Assembly: GCA_900074885.1 (NCBI GenBank)
Contig: FJUW01000004.1
Coordinates: 806,001-870,000, forward strand
Length of the DNA: 64,000 nt
Reading direction: 5' to 3'
Source of the DNA: Rhynchosporium graminicola
Taxonomy: Eukaryota; Ascomycota; Leotiomycetes; Helotiales; Ploettnerulaceae
Shown: in pieces, positions 47,376 through 59,880 of the stretch
How the letters are laid out: every line of letters starts with the position of its first letter
Position numbering within the stretch: position 1 is the first letter of the stretch
Made by a program: the position numbers and the translations under genes
The notes under the pieces: model-generated
Seen by the model: only the letters and a program-made list of their open reading frames with translations
Database searches by the model: none
What the model was told of the DNA's origin: nothing

Positions 47376-48881
47376 CTAACCCCTCATCAAGAACTCCACT
47401 CTAGTAACCATCTTCCTCATATACCTCCCATCCTTCTCAACCTCCCTATCCCAATTCTTCGGCCACTCCCTACTCTCCCTCCGTTTCTGAACATCCAGAT
47501 TCCTCTCCACCGCTTTCATGACCTGCCATCTAAGGCCTTCTCGCTTGGCGTGTTCATCGATCGTCGCTCGTTTCTGGTCCATGTATCTGGATACGGCCCA
47601 GAGGGTTGTGAGTTGTGGTGGTGTGTATTGATGCCGTGCGGATGAGAGGGATGACGAGACGGAGTTGGAATGTTCCAGTTGTGAGGCGTTGGTGTATGTC
47701 TTCCGGGCTCCATGTGAGGGGGGTGTCATATCCCATGTTGAAGCTTCGATCCAGGTTCGTGGCATGAGGGGTCGTGGCTGTGGACCGTACTCCGGTAGAG
47801 GTAGTACTTCCTGGAGTTTGGTTGTGGGATTGCGGATACTGGAGTCGATGGCTGTCTCTGGTGGTGATAGATACTTCTTGGGAATTGGTGAAGAATTGAA
47901 CGTAGATCCTGCGGTATGCTTTTGCTGCTTGTTGTTGGTGATGAGCATGTGTCTGATAGTTTCGACGAACGAATGTTCTATCTCTGCATTTTCAACTAGA
48001 GTAGAAGCTGCCTCATCCTCCAACTTCAAAAACTTGGAAGTGACTGGTCCGTCTTCCTCCTCGTCCTGGCTTCTAGATCTTTTCGAGCGAATGGTAATAT
48101 CAGTGCTGGAGGAACTAAACTTTCCCCACAGGCTCAAAAATTCCTCCTCGACCAAAGTATCAGCAACACTCATCCGGGTAGATACAGACTGTTTCCGCAT
48201 CTCAGCCTCTTGTGCCCGAATACCACGACCATCCTCGCTTCCTATAGCAATCTCCCCAACCTCATCCTTGTATCCATTCTTAACATTGATCTCCTCAACC
48301 TGGACCACGATTTTCGAGCCAATGGCTTCCTTCTTCTCATCTTTACCCGAGCGAGCATCAACCTCTTTGAGAAGCTGCAACAGAACCATAGCATGTTTAC
48401 GCTCGATACCGACGCTATCTTTCCCTTTGCTATCGGCGTCATCCCCAAGAAGCTGCAAACGAACAATAGCCTGTGTAGCAGCCTCCACAAAACATCCATC
48501 ATCCTTGAAAGCTTCAGCTGTGGGAAGAGACATCGCAGGTTCGGAAACGTGTGTGATGATAGGAGCATCAGAATCGGGCAGGGTTTCCGACGATCGCGTA
48601 CTAGACTGTTTAGAGACCGAACGAAGTTGCTTCCGTCGTTGTTTTCTGGACAGTGGAGCTTTGGGAAGCAGTGCACTCGCAGGAACATTCGTTTCTTGTC
48701 CCTCGATCTTGGTCTGCTCGCCGGGAGGCTCATGGGTAGCTCGCTTTGTGTCCGGCTCGCTGTCTGACTGAACACTATCTTGAACAGAAGCTTCTCTTGT
48801 CCTTTTCTTCGATGCACATAGGCTTGGGAGTGGTACATCCGAGACCCTGAGTCGTAGCGGAAGATCTGCAAAGGTAGCCAT
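47376..48881 (-). CDS. hypothetical nuclear-type low-complexity protein
   Basis: A single exon of 501 residues starting MATFADLPLRLRVSDVPLPS. Several basic clusters look like nuclear localisation signals (KKRTREA, SRKQRRKQLR, RSKRSRSQDEEEDG). Much of the protein is Ser/Glu-rich and predicted disordered. The C-terminus is more structured and highly charged (LWAVSRYMDQKRATIDEH, then WPKNWDREVEKDGRYMRKM, ending TRVEFLMRG). I do not recognise a domain. Long frames on the opposite strand here are compositional shadows. Confidence 0.7.
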   Translation of the reverse strand: MATFADLPLRLRVSDVPLPSLCASKKRTREASVQDSVQSDSEPDTKRATHEPPGEQTKIEGQETNVPASALLPKAPLSRKQRRKQLRSVSKQSSTRSSETLPDSDAPIITHVSEPAMSLPTAEAFKDDGCFVEAATQAIVRLQLLGDDADSKGKDSVGIERKHAMVLLQLLKEVDARSGKDEKKEAIGSKIVVQVEEINVKNGYKDEVGEIAIGSEDGRGIRAQEAEMRKQSVSTRMSVADTLVEEEFLSLWGKFSSSSTDITIRSKRSRSQDEEEDGPVTSKFLKLEDEAASTLVENAEIEHSFVETIRHMLITNNKQQKHTAGSTFNSSPIPKKYLSPPETAIDSSIRNPTTKLQEVLPLPEYGPQPRPLMPRTWIEASTWDMTPPSHGARKTYTNASQLEHSNSVSSSLSSARHQYTPPQLTTLWAVSRYMDQKRATIDEHAKREGLRWQVMKAVERNLDVQKRRESREWPKNWDREVEKDGRYMRKMVTRVEFLMRG

Positions 48882-49319
48882 TGTATGGGAAGTGTAACTG
48901 CATAAAGTATGTTTGGATCCAAAATTTGTCGACTACTTAGGTTGATGGGGAGGCTACAACAGCGATGAGCGATGTTCTGTGATGATTGGTTTTTTAATCC
49001 AAATAAGTGGTGAGTTGGGAAGGACGCTCAATGACCTTGAAAGTCATTTAGTACTGCTCGGGTTGTAATTGCCTCGACAACATTGGTCGTCCTTGCCACT
49101 CATACTTGACTGCTGTTCCCAAATATTCAATTTAATGGCAAGGTCAAATGAAAGTTTCGAAATCAATTGATGAATTGGAATAGAAGTCAAACGCTTGATT
49201 TCGCTATACAATAGCTGGATCTATCCAAAGTGTACGCCTTTAGGCCCAAAAGATACGCTATGCTGAACTCCCCAAATCCGGTGGCAGAAATTTTCGACTA
49301 CGCACTCATTACCAGTCAC
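48882..49319. other. intergenic spacer
   Basis: 5' flank of the 501-residue gene and 3' flank of the next. Nothing else seen. Confidence 0.5.
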
Positions 49320-50506
49320 CTACTCGATCTCCAAAATCCATCTCCTGACGCGACTGTGCTTCTCGTATTCCAGATACTCCAGCTGCATTTGCTGATTCTT
49401 TGTAGTATACACCACGACGCCGCTGTCCTTGCCGTCATTGTCGTCAGAAGCGGATGAAGGACATACAGAAGGACGAGCTTCGTTCTCAAGTAGCCATCGG
49501 CGTAGTTCTGAAGCCTTGAGTCCGAACGGAGGCAGACGTACTGGAAGTCCAGGCCATGTATTTGTCGGTCCAGGTGTATCATTTGGTACAACTGGTGTTG
49601 GAGCAAGGTTGATAGGCACTCCTCGCTCGACATTCCCAAAAATGGTATAGTTAAACCGGTTGGTGAAACTCAGATCAAGATTTGGGGGAATCCCACATTC
49701 TGCAGTCTCTATCCGTTGCTCCTCAAGGATCCTCAGATGCTTTGCCCTAGGCAGGATCCGCCGTGGTCTATCAGCTGGATCTGTGCCATAGTCTTTGTCA
49801 ATGAGCAGTGGGGCCATGGCGTCGATAGATGTAATCTCCCCTAGGGCCAAGGTGACAACGTTAATAAGACTCTCTTTGGTAAGTCTGCTGGAAGTCGCTA
49901 CATAATAATGATCTCCCTCTTGTCTAGTAACTTCATTTTCCATGGCTTTTTGTGAGTGGGTGGTTTCTATCCAATCAGTTGTCCTTGCTGGAAGATCCCG
50001 AAAGTCGACCTTCGCAGGAGCAGTAAGCCCTAAGTCGGTAGCAACAGTTGATGATGTTGCTTGTAATGTCCTACATCTGCGTTGTGCGAGGCCGATAGCC
50101 AAGCCGGATGATGTATCGTAGCTGTGTTCCTAGATATCCCACAGAATCAATCTCAAAATCCAACAAGAACATCATTGTCTTTACAAAGTCACACAGAGAA
50201 GAGAGATTGTAAACTACTTACAGCTGTTCCACTCACGTCTGGTCCGGTACCACGGCTACACCTCCGTCGCCCTTCCAGTTCAGTGTCAGCAGGTTGTCCG
50301 GTTGTCGCAACCACGGCTCTGGATTCGGAGGGCGCTGGTCCTAGTTCGTAGAGAAACGCGAAAAGAAACGGCCTTGTCGATGAGTACGGGTATTTTGAAT
50401 CGGGTAATGAGATGTAGCGAGCGTGTTCTGATAACGATGGATGCTCGGTGGCTAATGTCGGTGCATGTGTAAACAGATACTTGAAAACGAGAGTGAAGTT
50501 GTCCAA
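49320..50506 (-). CDS. hypothetical protein, function unknown
   Basis: Two exons, 50506-50222 and 50129-49320, join in phase 0 to give 364 residues (GPDVSGTA joined to EHSYDTSSGLAIGLAQ). No signal peptide or membrane segment. The middle contains KESLINVVTLALGEITS and FTNRFNYTIFGNVERGVP; the C-terminus is charged (LEYEKHSRVRRWILEIE). No family recognised. Transcribed in the same direction as the Whi2-like gene upstream. Confidence 0.6.
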
Positions 50507-50967
50507 AGAGTGTTATTGATCCGTTTGTATGATGAACTAGACAAAAGGTGGTTCGGCGGAAAGTTTGTGACATTAATGGCGATAGCCTAGATTCCAGGAA
50601 GGAACGATCGATCCAGGTTCGAAATACATGAGCAATATCAACGAAAAAGGGACAGTGTCTTGAGAGAAACACCGAAACAGCAGTACTGAACCTAATTACA
50701 TTCTCTATACCAACACGCTTTTCTTTCGTGTACAGTGAACTCCACGGAGCTAAGAGCTTTCAAATTCCGGATAAAAATGAGAAAGCAATGCAAAATATCC
50801 CGTGACTTGCCCGATTAGAAGCTACAAATGGAAAATTCGAGGCTGAGGAATAGCCAATGCTAGGTACGATAACAAACAAATGACGCTTGCTGCGTCCGCA
50901 GACCTCAGTCGTCGCTTCGGATATCTGACAAAAACAAGGAAACACACAAAAGGAAAGGTAGATGCTC
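50507..50967. other. intergenic spacer
   Basis: 460 bp between the hypothetical gene start and the Whi2-like stop. No feature recognised. Confidence 0.5.
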
Positions 50968-52513
50968 TTATCTCAGTCCGATGACGCTCATCTCCAACGT
51001 CCAGACTCTCCGGATCCAGACCTTGAGCTTACCATCTACGCCGTCCACACCCTCCAAATCTACGCCCTCCCACCAACATCTTCGGGCGGGTTTCCTCCAG
51101 AATAAGAGGAGTTTCTGGGCCATCCCTACAGCGTTGTTTCCCAGATCACCTCCACGGATATCGGTTCGTAATCTCGCGAGAGCAAGACTGCAAATAACTG
51201 CTTTGTTCGGCTCGTTTGCTCGATGTCCCCAATGGTCATCATGATTGAATCCACTAGTTGCTGTTAGCTTGGGTCGTGTTACGATTGCTCCAAAACTTAC
51301 CCAGCGGTCAACATTTCAATGAGATGCTGCTCAGTCGTTCCGGTCTCGTCGCTTCGCCTTAAACCAGAGAAAATGCCGTCTTGCTTCAACAAAGCTTTAC
51401 CTGCTGCCCTCTTTACCTCTATCATCTCCAGCTGCTCAATATCTGGTCGAGGTGGTATGACGTAGAAATCCAAGTCTTCTCTCAACACAATTATACCCGC
51501 TCTATCCTGTAGCATCTCGCGTGCGGAGCCTGTCATCGGCTCAATTGGGACCGCATCGGTGTCTGGACCAGTAGGGGAGTTCGAGCCCGAAGGTATTGTC
51601 TGCGCGACGTTGCGAAAGAATTCCAGCATGTATTGTAACGATGCTGGATCATACTGTACTGTAAGGTCAGCTATGTGTACATCTATATTGTGCAATATGT
51701 TGCGAATATGTTTAACTTCACGGACATCGACTTGGAAGGCGTCACCTTCCTGGTACGTATTCATGTGGCCATCTGGAAGTAGGCCATTTGGGAAGAGCGA
51801 GAGAAGGACGAATTCGGGTAGTGTAAGAAGCTCATCTCGCGATAGTGTAAAGCGTTGACCCCTTTTGATTTATCAGTATATTGCCCCCGCATATATCAAT
51901 TGAGGCTCGTACCGTAGATCCATCGTAATATTCTCATCGGCGCCAACATCTGCAATCTCGCATTAGCTTTTGAACGCCCTATCATTATCCAGATCGTACC
52001 TCCAAGGGTATTAATCGGTGCTGGACCACTCTGCTGCACCTGAGTAAGAATACTCGCAGCTCCTCCTGCGGCCGCCATTGAAAGATATGTAAAAGAGTCG
52101 AGCGGGCTAAGTCCTTCCGAGTATGCTGGTGGGGGCTCGCTATCGTCGTCTTTCTTTGAAGATTCCCGTTTCGTATCCTGTGGGAGACAGCTCTTGGTCT
52201 GCGCGACGACGTCGACGTGCTGTGAAGTGGAAGCTTGGAGCGATTCTCCAGCAACGGGTGAATAGGCAGGGACTGAAGTAGAGGCGCCAGCTTCTGTGAC
52301 AGCTGTTTTGTAGGCTTCGACAAGCTCTGCGGTGGAAGTGTAAAGCGACGAGAATGGAGGCGGTCGTGGTGAGCTGCTCCCAGAGGGTTCAGAAGTTGGA
52401 TACTTCGGTGGAGGAGAGGATGGGCGCGTATTGTCTCCCAATTTCGAGCCGTTGCCCGCTAGCAGCCCAACGCCCCTGTGGAGGTCGTTGGCTTCTTCTG
52501 GCGTGTCTGACAA
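50968..52513 (-). CDS. WHI2: Whi2-like phosphatase activator (BTB fold)
   Basis: Four exons, 52513-52000, 51949-51913, 51861-51301 and 51253-50968, total 1398 nt, 465 residues. The N-terminal 170 residues are Pro/Ser-rich and disordered (PPPKYPTSEPSGSSSPRPP). A BTB/POZ-type core follows: GQRFTLSRDELLTLPEFVLL, DPASLQYMLEFFRNVAQTI, and LREDLDFYVIPPRPD. The highly conserved C-terminus carries WGHRANEPNKAVICSLALAR, LLLFWRKPARRCWWEG and KVWIRRVWTLEMSVIGLR. In yeast Whi2 activates the plasma-membrane phosphatases Psr1/Psr2, needed for the general stress response and for TORC1 restraint when amino acids are scarce. One exon is only 37 nt. Family placement is by resemblance. Confidence 0.75.
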
Positions 52514-53175
52514 CGTGATTGCGGGTATGCGTCAATATTTTATTCGTGATACCTGGTGAGTTGGTTCGAAGGAGTTGGTGCTTCAATTGCGGTGTGATGT
52601 TTGTATTTGGAGACGCGAGTGCAGAGGTTGTGGTGGCTCAACACTTGCCTTTAGTCAAGGCCTGATGTTACACGGCCTCCACTGTCCTGGCTTGAGCGTC
52701 GGCTAAAATACTCCGTAGCTCGAAATTGTCAACAAAGGAAAATTGCCTAAGAGATTGTCTGCATTCTGATCATTTCTTTAGGTGTACAAAGGCTTCATAT
52801 GGGAATCTGATTTCCCCTAGATGTAAGACTGAGGCGAATGAAAAGTACCTCCCGCGAGTTCAATTGCAGTAATTACCCCACCAGTCTTCAGCTCTGAAGA
52901 CAGAGTTATTCAATCCCTGTCCTAGCTTCACACCTCTACTGAACCTCATCCAGGCAGAGTGGATCGAACTTTTGGGTAGGGTGAAGTAGGCACGGAGCTT
53001 CAGTTTTTTCGTCGAATCACAAGAGCCGTGTAGATACAGAACGTTAGTAATAGTATTAAACTCCAATGGATGCGAAGAACCGATCGGAGGTGAAAATGGT
53101 GACAATCTTGTGGTATCAATCAACGAGGACTGCTGTGGTTGTGATTGAGACATGATTTATTTATTCAACTATCAT
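52514..53175. other. intergenic spacer
   Basis: Whi2-like promoter and GCN20 3' flank. A 97-codon minus-strand frame at 52860-53153 starts 22 bp past the GCN20 stop and is probably untranslated 3' sequence. Confidence 0.45.
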
Positions 53176-55540
53176 CTAATGAGCCGCGACCACACCACTA
53201 GCATCCGCCTGTGCTGTGATTCTCTTCTTGTAAGCCTGCACATCTCCTGGGAACTTCTCTACAGTGCCGCCATCACATACCCAAAGACTGGTGCAGACAG
53301 TCTGCAACATAGTAACGTCGTGACTGACCATAAGAACTCCACCTTGGAACTGTCTCAAGGCGGTACTCAATGCATCCATAGCCTCAATATCCAAATGATT
53401 AGAAGGTTCGTCAAGAACCAAGATATGAGGATTGGTAAGAGAGAGACATGCGAAAGCGACACGCGACTTCTGACCTCCGGATAGAAATTCCATCTTCTGG
53501 AGACCAGTCATACCAGTGATACCAAAGGCTCCAAGATGTCTACGGTACTCTTCATCCTGCTTTCCTGGGTATTCTTTTGCCATGAAGCCAACGGCGCTGG
53601 TATTCAAGTCGAGTGCATCGACGTGATGTTGAGCAAAAAATCCAATACGGAGACGAGGATTTTGGGAAATCAGACCACTGGTGGGGGTCAATTTGCCAAT
53701 AAGCAGCTTAAGAATCGTAGTTTTACCCGCACCGTTGGGTCCGACAATACCGATACGAGAGTCGAGTTGGACATCCAGGTCAACATTTCTCAGCAGAGGC
53801 TTGTCTTTCGTGTAGCCGAAGCTGACATCTGTCATCTGAATAATAGGCGGTGATAGCTTCTCAACATCAGGGAACTTAAAGTGCACCGTGTACTCGCTTT
53901 CTGGTGCTTCGAGAACAGGCATTTTCTCCAGCTTCTTGATTCTTGATTGAGCTTCAGATGACTTTGCAGCGTTGTAACGGAACTTGTCGATGAAAGCTTG
54001 GAGATGAGCACGCACAGCCATTTGGGTGTCATACTCTCTCTTCGCCGTCTTCCGTCTTTCTTCCTTGGTAGCGTAGAAGGACTCAAAATTAGCACCCTTG
54101 TAGTAATCCAAACGTTCAGAGTGCTGATGTACAATATCAGTTGCCACTTCGTTCAAGAAGGCTCTGTCGTGAGAAACTACAAGTACGGTACTTGGGTACC
54201 CTTGAAGGTAGTTGGCGAGAAAGGTGATAGATGGGACGTCCAACATGTTAGACGGTTCATCAAGAAGTAGAAGATCGGGTTCGCAGAAAAGGGCTCTCGC
54301 CAGAGCCAACCGCATGCGCCAACCACCAGAGAATGTTTTCGTAGCGAACTGTTGTCGCTCTGGCGAGAAACCAAGACCAGCAAGAATAGTCGCAGCCCGA
54401 GATTCAGCCTTGTCCGACTCCATTTCGGCCAATTTGCCTTGAACATCTCCCAAAGTCTGATCAAGGCCTTCACGCTCGCGATCAAGTCTTTCAGCATCAA
54501 CAGAAGTGTCGGCCATGGATGATCTTTCTGCCTCAATATCTGCTAACTGCTTGCCGAGTTTCTGGAACTATTTAGTACAATGCGGAAAGACCACGATCGG
54601 GAAGAACGTACAACTTGCTCTCCAAGCAGATGCTTTCGCCATACATCGGCATCCAGCACAGCTTGTAAAGCTGGCGTATCGTCTCCAGAAATCTTTGTCT
54701 CACGTTAGCTGATCATGCCATGAGAATTCTTATGGGTAACCATACCTCTTGCTCCACGTGAAGAATAGAGATGTGGGTAGGAATGGCCAGTTCTCTTCGT
54801 GCAAGTGCTCTGAGCAGCGTAGATTTACCAATACCGTTCTGACCAACCAGACCATATCTTCGTCCGTACGCCAAGGTCAAATTGGTGTCGGTCAAAATTC
54901 TTAAGCCTCCAATAGACACATCGATAGAATCCAACTTGATGTCCTTGCTCTTCGATTGACCTTGAGCATTTGATCCCAATTGCAGAGGATTGACGGCCAT
55001 GAAAAATTCTTCGTAAGACAGAGCATCGTCCGTCTGGCTGATGAGCTTTGAAGCTTCATATTCAACATTCTTGAAGACCTTCTTGCTCTGCTTAGCAGCA
55101 ATCTTCCGTTCAGCCTTCTCGAGTTTCTTCTTGTCAACCTTTGACTCCAGTTTTCTCGTGTTTGCCGACTCAAGATCAACACCTGTAGTTGAGATACCAA
55201 GAGTAGATGACATCCCCCGTTGAGCTCCAACTTGAATAGCCTGGTCCAAACGTTTTGCTGCAGAGGATGCTTGAGTCCGTTGGCCACTCGCTGCCTGGGA
55301 GGCGGTGAATTTGCTGACCCATTTTTCCACGATCTGACTGATCTTGGCCTCGTTCTCTGGAGAAGTATCGCCTGATGCTGATACTAATAGCTCCGTGATA
55401 GAAGTTGCCGCCTCGACAAGAGGCGAAGGTCCAGCTTCATCTGGTACATAGGCGTTTGATGCATGGGTCAGATATCCCACAGAATACTCCGACAGGATTG
55501 GATCGATTCCTGGGAGGAAAGACTTGATTTCGGACTCCAT
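53176..55540 (-). CDS. GCN20: Gcn20, ABC-F ATPase of the general amino-acid control pathway
   Basis: Three exons, 55540-54746, 54692-54612 and 54567-53176, give 755 residues, the Gcn20/ABCF3 length. The N-terminal region (about 1-190) is the Gcn1-binding part. Two ATPase domains follow: Walker A GQNGIGKST and GPNGAGKTT, signatures FSGGWRMRLALARAL and LSGGQKSRVAFACL, Walker B LLLLDEPSNMLDV and ILVLDEPSNHLDI. The linker between them is charged (KEERRKTAKREYD). There are no membrane segments. With Gcn1 on ribosomes it helps uncharged tRNA activate Gcn2, which phosphorylates eIF2-alpha. It is divergent from TUB2 across 335 bp. Confidence 0.95.
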
Positions 55541-55875
55541 GAGTGTAGCTTGGGGGATTGAAGATGTTGACTAGGATATCTATATCTCCGAATGGTAGAG
55601 TGTTCTGCTCTGTCGGTGACTATAGGTATGTTAGTAGACTTGGGGGTATTTTCAACCGGTAGATCACGTGATTTGGAACGGACTGCCAAGGCTTACAGAC
55701 CACCATTGCCCCTGCTTTCAGTAAACAACGGGTAGCGTGTTTTCACACCGCCAGAGGAGTTCACTGGAAAATCATTCAACCTCCATATCTCCACATTCTC
55801 CTACCTTCATTGCATCTCGCACCTCGCACCTCAACCTCAAATAACATCTCCAAATCACAAACAAACACTCCCAAT
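55541..55875. promoter_or_regulatory. bidirectional promoter GCN20/TUB2
   Basis: 335 bp between divergent start codons. GATCACGTGATT, an E-box-like palindrome (TCACGTGA), lies near 55663. The TUB2 side is pyrimidine-rich (CACCTCGCACCTC) as expected of a 5' leader. Confidence 0.6.
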
Positions 55876-57658
55876 ATGCGTGAAATCGTACGTCACATTA
55901 TCTCCCTCTTCGCAGCTTCAGCAACTTTCTCCTACGCGTCGGCTCAACAACCCCTGAGCTGCTACCCCACCACCCCCTTCTACCTGAAGAGACCACGCAA
56001 CTAATCTTCATATCTACAGGTCCATCTCCAAACCGGCCAATGTGGTAATCAAATCGGGTATGTAACTCTTCAAATCCCTATGCAATTATCTTCACTGACT
56101 TTATGCTTTCTAGTGCTGCCTTCTGGTGTGTAATAAACAGCTTCGCGCCCTACTTGATACACGAACGCGACATGGAAGACCTCAAGACTAATAAACATAC
56201 AGGCAAACAATCTCAGGAGAGCATGGTCTCGATGGATCCGGAGTGTAAGTTCTACCTTGGATCTGCAATACTTTTTATGGCTGCAAGTTAATAATTGTCT
56301 GACTTTGTTTACAGGTACAATGGTACATCTGATCTTCAACTCGAGCGATTGAACGTCTACTTCAACGAGGTTCGTACTACGAAAGGCATTGCTCTCATGT
56401 TCACATATCCTGACTTTTATTAGGCGTCCGGTAATAAGTATGTTCCTCGTGCCGTCCTCGTCGATTTGGAGCCAGGTACCATGGATGCCGTCCGTGCTGG
56501 TCCTTTCGGTCAACTTTTCCGCCCTGACAACTTCGTCTTCGGTCAATCTGGAGCTGGAAACAACTGGGCTAAGGGACATTACACCGAAGGTGCTGAACTT
56601 GTGGACCAAGTTCTCGATGTCGTCCGCCGTGAGGCTGAAGGATGTGACTGCCTCCAAGGTTTCCAAATCACCCACTCTCTCGGTGGTGGAACTGGTGCCG
56701 GTATGGGTACGCTTTTGATCTCCAAGATCCGTGAGGAGTTCCCAGATCGTATGATGGCAACTTTCTCTGTTGTTCCATCTCCCAAGGTCTCCGACACCGT
56801 GGTAGAGCCTTACAACGCTACTCTCTCCATCCATCAATTGGTCGAGAACTCTGATGAGACCTTCTGTATCGATAACGAGGCTCTCTACGATATCTGCATG
56901 AGAACTCTCAAGCTAACCAACCCTTCCTACGGAGATCTTAACCACTTGGTCTCTGCCGTTATGTCCGGTGTCACTACTTGTCTCCGTTTCCCTGGTCAGC
57001 TCAACTCTGATCTACGAAAGCTGGCCGTCAACATGGTTCCCTTCCCTCGTCTCCATTTCTTCATGGTTGGATTTGCTCCTCTCACCAGCCGTGGAGCCCA
57101 CTCTTTCCGTGCAGTCACTGTTCCAGAGTTGACCCAACAAATGTTTGACCCAAAGAACATGATGGCCGCCTCCGATTTCCGTAACGGTCGCTACTTGACT
57201 TGCTCTGCCATCTTGTAAGTTACACTGGAGCTATACAGGCGATCCTAAATACTAACAATTTTAGCCGTGGTAAGGTTTCCATGAAAGAGGTCGAGGATCA
57301 GATGCGCAACGTTCAGAACAAGAACTCCTCCTATTTCGTCGAGTGGATCCCCAACAATGTCCAAACCGCCCTCTGCTCTATCCCACCTCGTGGTCTCAAG
57401 ATGTCCTCTACCTTCGTTGGTAACTCCACCTCTATCCAGGAGCTCTTCAAGCGTATTGGTGACCAGTTCACTGCTATGTTCAGAAGAAAGGCGTTCTTGC
57501 ATTGGTACACTGGTGAGGGTATGGACGAGATGGAGTTCACTGAGGCTGAGTCCAACATGAACGATTTGGTTTCTGAGTACCAACAATACCAGGATGCTTC
57601 TATCTCCGAAGGCGAGGAGGAGTACGAAGAGGAGGCCCCTATGGAGCCAGAGGAGTAA
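55876..57658 (+). CDS. TUB2: beta-tubulin
   Basis: Seven exons. Introns follow I4 (MREI), interrupt the codons after QIG, in AAFW and after GSGV, follow YFNE, and split the codon after TCSAI. The N-terminus [21 protein letters not shown], the GTP-binding signature GGGTGAGMG, and the acidic tail [16 protein letters not shown] are complete. Residues counted from the start give F167 (MMATFSV), E198 and F200 (SDETF), the wild-type states at positions where benzimidazole resistance commonly arises. Product polymerises with alpha-tubulin into microtubules. The six short introns near the 5' end plus one late intron fit a filamentous ascomycete. Confidence 0.97.
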
Positions 57659-59041
57659 ATTTCTCCTTAGCTGCACTTACTGGTTGGCACAGTCTTCTGG
57701 TCGCGCTGCGATATCATGTCGGCGAGGTTGGTAATGTCCGACCGGGACTTTGTTTTTCATTTGATGTTTTCACAGCGAAGGAGCTTTTACGAAGAATGGG
57801 TGGAGGATAATACCTCGTGCTTGGAGTGGATCATAATCATGATCGAGTAGGAATTCAAGACAACTTGATGCGCAACGAGTGCATATACCATACACAAAGA
57901 CTTCTGTGAAATGTGCTCATCATCAAATATTCGAACCTCAACTTTAATGCCGGGGCTTACGTCTTGACCATACTTCCGCTTGCTTAAGACTCCCAGCTTT
58001 GTTAGTCAATGGCACTGATGATTGTGAATGAACTTCGCTACATCCATCTTTAGGTAACAACACACGTATAAATATACAATACATGATACAAAAGCTCCAC
58101 CTCCGTAAATAATAAATCTCTGGGTTCATGAAAAGCTGCACAATTATAAGGAACGATTGAAGCTCACAGAATCGGTTTCGGACCTTGCCTAGTTGTTCCG
58201 TAGGTATCCCATCGAAGCCGTGAAGATATCCGGCACGTGTTGGCATATAGATCTTTCTATCATACAATGAAATAACACTTTGGTTTGCTTCATTGGCTGC
58301 CCTGACAGAGTCCTAATGTAATTCTCTGAGCAAAGGGAAGTCATTGAATAGTGAACACAAGAAGTATATTACTCTTTCGGGCTCCAACTAAAAATAGTGG
58401 AGAGATGGAAAGATGCATAAACTAAGAGGTCTTACCCCCAGAATCGGGAGTTAATAAATCGAAGGAAAATATTGATCAGCTTGATTCAATCGTGAGACCC
58501 GAGAGATTAATATTTCACATTGCAATCCAAGATACAACAAAGAGTTGTCCTGACTCTATGTGGTGTGTTGCCTGGCAGCTCAGGCCGTATCGATGCCAGA
58601 AGTGGCCGATCAAGGTAAATCGGACTGCCAGCCATGCAAGACTTTGTAGTCACGAAAGCACTTCAGAACTTCGCGTGGGTTGTTATAGTAATGTCACGTA
58701 AATTACACAAGACTTTGATTTGAAACGATTTCAAAGTCACGCAATTGGTTTGGCACTTCTAATAATTGATTGAAGTAATATGCTTCACCAAAATTGGCCA
58801 CTTCTTTCTTACACAAATAGATAGGTAGGTACCTAGCCATTGCCAAGGTCGTCGGCAGATCGGTAGAAAATCGGTTGCCTTAGGCATAAGGTGAGGCCTT
58901 AAGAGCACATGATATCTCATTGGCTCGTTTAGCTCGCACACAAGTCCACGGATTTTGAAGCGCCTCATGGTCAGGCTTCTCTCATGTTATTCTCCTTCCA
59001 ACGACGACTACGAAAATACGACAACCTCGATAACTTCTAAG
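57659..59041. other. intergenic spacer
   Basis: TUB2 3' flank and RPL6 promoter. No gene or RNA gene recognised. Confidence 0.5.
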
Positions 59042-59880
59042 ATGTCGGCCGTTCTAGAAGCTAACGCACCCAAGGGTCAGACCAAGACCTTTGGAAAGTC
59101 GACGAGAGAGGTCCCTCACCACACCCAGAAGGCCTCCAAATATTATCCTGCAGAGGACGCGGCCGTTGCACGAAAGGTGTGTGCAATTCAATCTGGAGGG
59201 CAGAGAAAAGGGAATGGCCGGGGCGCAATTGCTGTGCTCATAGAGTTCTGCTGGATCTTGCAATTGGAATTGCCCCGGACACCTTAAGGATATCGCGCGA
59301 GATACCAAATTGCTCAAAAGCATTGCTGATTCATGAAACAGGTCCGCAAGACTATCCGAACCTCTACCCCTCGCGCTTCCCTTACCCCCGGTACAATTCT
59401 CATCCTCCTCGCTGGTCGTTTCCGTGGCAAGCGTGTGGTTCTCTTGAACACTCTTGACCAGGGCGTTCTCCTCGTTACTGGCCCATTTAAGATCAACGGT
59501 GTTCCTCTTCGCAGAGTCAACGCACGTTACGTTATCGCCACATCCCAGAAGGTCGACCTCGCCGGTATTGACACGAAGAAGATTGAGGAGGCATCCGACG
59601 CAAAGTACTTCGCAGCCGCCAAGGGGGAGAAGAAGAGTTCAGAGGAGGCTTTCTTCGCACAGGGCGAAAAGGCAGAGGTACGGAATTTTAGACACGACGG
59701 ATATGGGACAATGCTAATAATGAGCAGAAGAAGAAGCCATCCACCAGCCGTGCCGCAGATCAGAAGTCCATCGATAAGGCTTTGTTGTCAACCATCAAGA
59801 AAGAGCCACTGCTCGCCGCATATCTCGCCGCCAGTTTCAGCTTGCGCAAGGGTGATCGGCCACATGAGATGGCTTGGTAA
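59042..59880 (+). CDS. RPL6: 60S ribosomal protein L6 (eL6)
   Basis: Three exons, 59042-59176, 59342-59677 and 59728-59880, encode 207 residues. The start [19 protein letters not shown] and KYYPAED precede the first intron. The second exon carries the eL6 signature [37 protein letters not shown] and [11 protein letters not shown]. The C-terminus is Lys-rich with [23 protein letters not shown]. The protein is a component of the large ribosomal subunit, essential in most fungi. An intron close to the start is usual for fungal ribosomal protein genes. Confidence 0.95.

Noticed and set aside
47665..48771. 368-codon open frame on the plus strand
   Set aside because: It is antisense to the 501-residue gene. 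Its Ser/Leu/Arg composition mirrors Glu/Lys/Ser codons of the real gene, and no domain is seen.
52860..53153. 97-codon minus-strand frame just past GCN20
   Set aside because: It begins 22 bp after the GCN20 stop, has low-complexity sequence and no family resemblance, so it is more likely 3' untranslated sequence.
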